This document shows, one piece after another, positions 61,299 to 64,000 of a stretch of DNA of 64,000 bases. How positions within the stretch are numbered: position 1 is the first letter of the stretch; every line of letters starts with the position of its first letter. Position numbers and translations under genes: made by a program. Origin of the DNA: Bacteroidaceae bacterium (GTDB lineage Bacteria > Bacteroidota > Bacteroidia > Bacteroidales > Bacteroidaceae); assembly GCA_017529865.1 (NCBI GenBank), contig JAFXNA010000048.1, positions 1 to 64,000 on the forward strand. Reading direction: 5' to 3'. The notes below the pieces were generated by a model. It was not told where the DNA came from. It saw only the letters and a program-made list of their open reading frames with translations, and searched no databases.

Positions 61299-63113
61299 AT
61301 GGCAGATATGCTACAGCAGGCTTTAGACCTGTGTAACAAGAATAAGTTTGATGAAGCTCTTCCAATCTTAGAGGAGATAGTCAAGAATGACCCCAAAAAC
61401 TCAGAAGCATGGCGTACTTTGGCTCAACTTCATTGGTTTCATCAGAAGAATCCAGATTTGGCTTATGATGAACTGATAGAAGCATTACGCTGTGACCCTC
61501 AAAATATTTGGGCACTTGTTCTTATGGGCAACATCCTCACAAAAGAAAAGAATGATGTTGAGCATGCAAAGCAATATTATGATAAGGTATTAGAATATCA
61601 CCCAGACAATGCTATTGCTCTTAACAATATTGGTGCTACTTATATGGAGCACAAGGATTATGAGAATGCTCTTATTTACCTGGAGAAAGCGATGAGTATT
61701 GATGATACTTATGCGAATTCTTATTATGGTTTGGCGTTCTGCTATTATAAGCTTGGGAGGATTGAAAAGGCTTTTGATATTTGTCATAAAGGTGCATTGA
61801 AATCTGCAGACCGCCCAGAAAACCCTGCTGTACGTGAAGAGTTGGTAAAGCTTTACCTAACAGTTGCGAAAGACTATGCTGACCAAACAAACTATATAAA
61901 TGTGTGGAAAGGCATTAAAGATGAACTAGAAACTGTCGATCATGTAAATATTCGGATATTAGAGGATAGAAGCCTTAAAGTTCATGCTAAATTAGAATAT
62001 GCACCTTTGCACGCAGCAAAAGAGCATGTTATTAGATACAATCCTGAGAAGGATTTCGTTGAGCATCTTTTTATTCATGAGATGATGCATTTGAAAATGA
62101 ATCAACAGGCGACAAAAGCCAAGAGAGCGAAAGCGGTAATCAGTTCAGAGCAGACAAGAGCAGCCTTTAGGAAGCGTTATCTCAATTATATGAGGAATGT
62201 TCACAAGCACATCCCAATCGCAGAATTAAACAAGGTAATCTATGATCTTGCAGATGGATTAGGTCTTCAACTTATGAACTGTCCACTTGACTTGTTTGTG
62301 GAGCATATGATTTATACTGATTACAAGATTGCCCGTCCTATTCAGTTGCTTTCTCTTCTCCATATGGAGCAGGACAACATCAATTCTGTCAAGCAGTCAG
62401 CTTCTAATGGTTTCTTCCCTAAGGAGGTAGTGCATGCAAATAAGGTCATGAATATTGTCACAAGTATGCATTTCAAGGATATTTATGGAATTAACTTGAT
62501 TGGACAATATCGACCGACTAAGCAGGAATATGCACAAGCTCTGGATCTCTACGAAGAGTTTAAGGCTTATCTTGATTCACAAAATGCAGGTGACGAATAT
62601 GAGATGATGGAGTATTTCGTACAGTCTTTCGATATGGAAGATTTAATTGAAATAATCAATGAGAGCCAGGTAACAGGTGGTATGAAGGCAGATTTGTCGT
62701 TTGAAAGTGATTTGAAGGAACTCGGTAATTCTGCACCATCAACTGAAGATGTAGAAATCTCAAATGGACTATTTGCTCAAAGGCATAAAGACGGAGCAGA
62801 CCTTGCAGAAACAATGATGATGTCAATGTATATGTTGGGAGCAATGGAATATTTTGATTCTCTTGATTTACATGATGTTCATCGTATCGCTTTAGAAATT
62901 GCGATGGTGGGTGTGACAGGTATAGACCCTAAGAAGAAATATTCAATCAAATCGATTCCAGAAAAGGAATTTGGCGGATATGAGTTACTTGCATATTACT
63001 ATGTAAGTTGGGCGAGAGCGATTCCTGAGAAGCTTGATAAGCTCGGCTTGCCTTTCTCTAAGGCATATGAATCAGCAATGCAATTGTATAATGCTAAACA
63101 TGGAAAGGGATGA
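61299..63113 (+). CDS. TPR protein with HExxH metallopeptidase-like motif
   Basis: The 604-residue cytoplasmic protein starts with about five tetratricopeptide repeats (residues 1-175; NPKNSEAWRTLAQLHWFHQK, NAIALNNIGATYMEHKDYEN, TYANSYYGLAFCYYKLGRIE). A central region has EHLFIHEMMHLKMNQQATKA, an HExxH zinc-peptidase motif, followed by a helical C-terminal half with LQLMNCPLDLFVEHMIYTDY. No signal peptide or membrane segment. I do not recognise a named family for the whole protein. TPRs suggest it recognises a protein partner and the motif suggests cleavage. It overlaps the MazG-like gene by ATGA and is preceded by a structured RNA. Confidence 0.75.
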   Translation: MADMLQQALDLCNKNKFDEALPILEEIVKNDPKNSEAWRTLAQLHWFHQKNPDLAYDELIEALRCDPQNIWALVLMGNILTKEKNDVEHAKQYYDKVLEYHPDNAIALNNIGATYMEHKDYENALIYLEKAMSIDDTYANSYYGLAFCYYKLGRIEKAFDICHKGALKSADRPENPAVREELVKLYLTVAKDYADQTNYINVWKGIKDELETVDHVNIRILEDRSLKVHAKLEYAPLHAAKEHVIRYNPEKDFVEHLFIHEMMHLKMNQQATKAKRAKAVISSEQTRAAFRKRYLNYMRNVHKHIPIAELNKVIYDLADGLGLQLMNCPLDLFVEHMIYTDYKIARPIQLLSLLHMEQDNINSVKQSASNGFFPKEVVHANKVMNIVTSMHFKDIYGINLIGQYRPTKQEYAQALDLYEEFKAYLDSQNAGDEYEMMEYFVQSFDMEDLIEIINESQVTGGMKADLSFESDLKELGNSAPSTEDVEISNGLFAQRHKDGADLAETMMMSMYMLGAMEYFDSLDLHDVHRIALEIAMVGVTGIDPKKKYSIKSIPEKEFGGYELLAYYYVSWARAIPEKLDKLGLPFSKAYESAMQLYNAKHGKG

Positions 63114-63439
63114 GTGATTTAGAAGAATTGAGAAAAGAAATAGTCAAGTTCACTCAAGATAGAGACTGGGATCAGTTTCATAATGGGAAAGACCTTGCTC
63201 TTGCTCTATCAATAGAAGCAGCAGAACTCAATGAGGCATTTCTATGGAAAGATGCCTCAAAGGTGAATGTGGAAAAGGTGAAAGAGGAGTTAGCAGACAT
63301 CTTTAATTATGCTATTCTCATAGCTGACAAATACGACCTTGATATCAAGCAAATCGTCTTGGATAAACTAAGACGGAATGCAGAGAAATATCCTGTAGAA
63401 AAGGCATACGGGAGTGCAAAGAAGTATAATGAGTTATGA
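63110..63439 (+). CDS. Small MazG-like nucleotide pyrophosphohydrolase
   Basis: The 109-residue all-alpha NTP pyrophosphatase has FTQDRDWDQFHNGKDLALAL, IEAAELNEAFLW (ExxE) and VKEELADIFNYAILIADKY (ExxD), which form the Mg2+ site, and a C-terminal RRNAEKYPVEKAYGSAKKYN. Single-domain members of this kind hydrolyse (d)NTPs or alarmones, and I recall them next to DUF2075 genes. It is translationally coupled on both sides (ATGA overlaps at 63110-63113 and 63436-63439), so the three proteins are probably made in balanced amounts. Confidence 0.88.
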   Translation: MSDLEELRKEIVKFTQDRDWDQFHNGKDLALALSIEAAELNEAFLWKDASKVNVEKVKEELADIFNYAILIADKYDLDIKQIVLDKLRRNAEKYPVEKAYGSAKKYNEL

Positions 63440-64000
63440 TTATCTATAGAGCCACCAAAAAGCAGTTTGTTGAAGACGTATTCAATAACACGATAGCTAA
63501 CAATATCGACGAGGCGTTCTTCGAACACTTGGGTAGACACACTTCGCCCAATGAGGTTCGCTCGTGGGAGAACTCTATGCAGTTTATGTATAAGGTGGTA
63601 AATATGCCTGAGCTCCCTGATGAAGCAGGCGTTGCTATAGAATATCAAATACCATTAACCGCTAAACGAGTAGATTTTATCATCTCAGGTCTGAATGCAC
63701 AGAAACGTGAGCAGATAATCATCATCGAACTGAAGCAATGGGAAGAGGCAGAACCAACACAGAAACCTGGCATCGTAGTGACAAGATTTCAACATGGGAA
63801 AGCTGAGGTTGCACATCCATCATATCAGGCTTGGTCTTATGCCTATATGCTATCCAACTACAATCTTACCATTCAGGAACGCGGAGTTGAGATATGCCCT
63901 TGTGCTTATCTTCATAATTATACGCCCGATGGAATAATAAATGGAAAGCTTTATGAAGACTATGTGGCCAAAGCTCCTGTATTCCTAAAGAATGATGCTG
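63436..64000 (+). CDS. DUF2075-type nuclease/helicase, N-terminal part (cut by window end)
   Basis: The frame is open from the ATG at 63436 to the window edge (188 codons). The sequence opens MIIYRATKKQFVEDVFNNTI and contains RSWENSMQFMYKVVNMPELP, then AKRVDFIISG and QIIIIELKQWEEAE, a PD-(D/E)XK-like nuclease core, followed by HPSYQAWSYAYMLSNYN. This is the N-terminal region of DUF2075 proteins, which continue with a superfamily 1-like ATPase/helicase domain that would lie beyond the window. It is the third gene of the coupled operon. Confidence 0.82.
   Translation, partial: MIIYRATKKQFVEDVFNNTIANNIDEAFFEHLGRHTSPNEVRSWENSMQFMYKVVNMPELPDEAGVAIEYQIPLTAKRVDFIISGLNAQKREQIIIIELKQWEEAEPTQKPGIVVTRFQHGKAEVAHPSYQAWSYAYMLSNYNLTIQERGVEICPCAYLHNYTPDGIINGKLYEDYVAKAPVFLKNDA

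Overview
The window looks like a chromosome segment from a Prevotella-like member of the Bacteroidales. The evidence is the recurring promoter -7 box TAnnTTTG a few bases upstream of gene starts, many secreted and lipoprotein genes, secreted plant-polysaccharide enzymes, BspA-type leucine-rich repeats, GT2/DUF4922 and SpoIID proteins, and families of short palindromic repeats between genes. The genus is an inference from style, not a database match.

Region by region. 1-1300: the tail of an unidentified gene, a repeat-rich spacer and a secreted beta-rich protein. 1467-6708: a branched-chain amino acid operon, ilvD-ilvB-ilvN-ilvC. 6709-14233: a lipoprotein/HTH membrane regulator with a related secreted protein, an SGNH hydrolase, lipoproteins, a CE15-type esterase and a carboxylesterase. 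14338-20932: housekeeping genes trmB, mrp, a ComEA-like gene, map, tsaD, pncC, rsmE and mazG. 20969-28281: metX, a radical SAM gene, then a GT2-DUF4922 fusion, a SpoIID-like protein and an AmpG-like transporter that together suggest cell-wall turnover. 28335-29502: two small lipoproteins. 29665-38528: four tandem paralogous membrane sensor kinases with no response regulator. 38590-42925: GH51 arabinofuranosidase, CE1 esterase and a membrane LRR protein. 43000-45867: about 3 kb rich in repeats around a MNT/HEPN toxin-antitoxin pair, ending in a structured leader. 45868-51901: an array of small secreted proteins in which a nearly constant signal-peptide/dockerin cassette is fused to different AT-rich C-terminal blocks. 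52005-59760: BNR protein, GH31 and GH3. 59916-61298: a broken rhuM gene, a train of mini-hairpins and an elaborately folded RNA. 61299-64000: a translationally coupled trio of TPR/HExxH protein, MazG-like pyrophosphohydrolase and DUF2075 nuclease/helicase (cut by the window end), which looks like a defence or stress module.

How the parts work together. CE15, CE1, GH51, GH31, GH3 and BNR proteins fit secreted degradation of decorated xylan or xyloglucan, although no SusC/SusD pair lies in the window. The sensor-kinase tetrad sits directly upstream of GH51 and may sense an extracellular ligand.

Most unusual observations: (1) in the kinase tetrad the first gene keeps the phospho-acceptor histidine but has no ATPase domain, while the fourth keeps the ATPase domain but has lysine in place of that histidine; (2) the constant-cassette/variable-block array has a regular junction rule; (3) a multi-stem RNA lies in front of the coupled TPR-peptidase/MazG/DUF2075 operon; (4) short mobile repeats are built into coding sequence (GH3, a ComEA-like linker, signal peptides) and into promoters.
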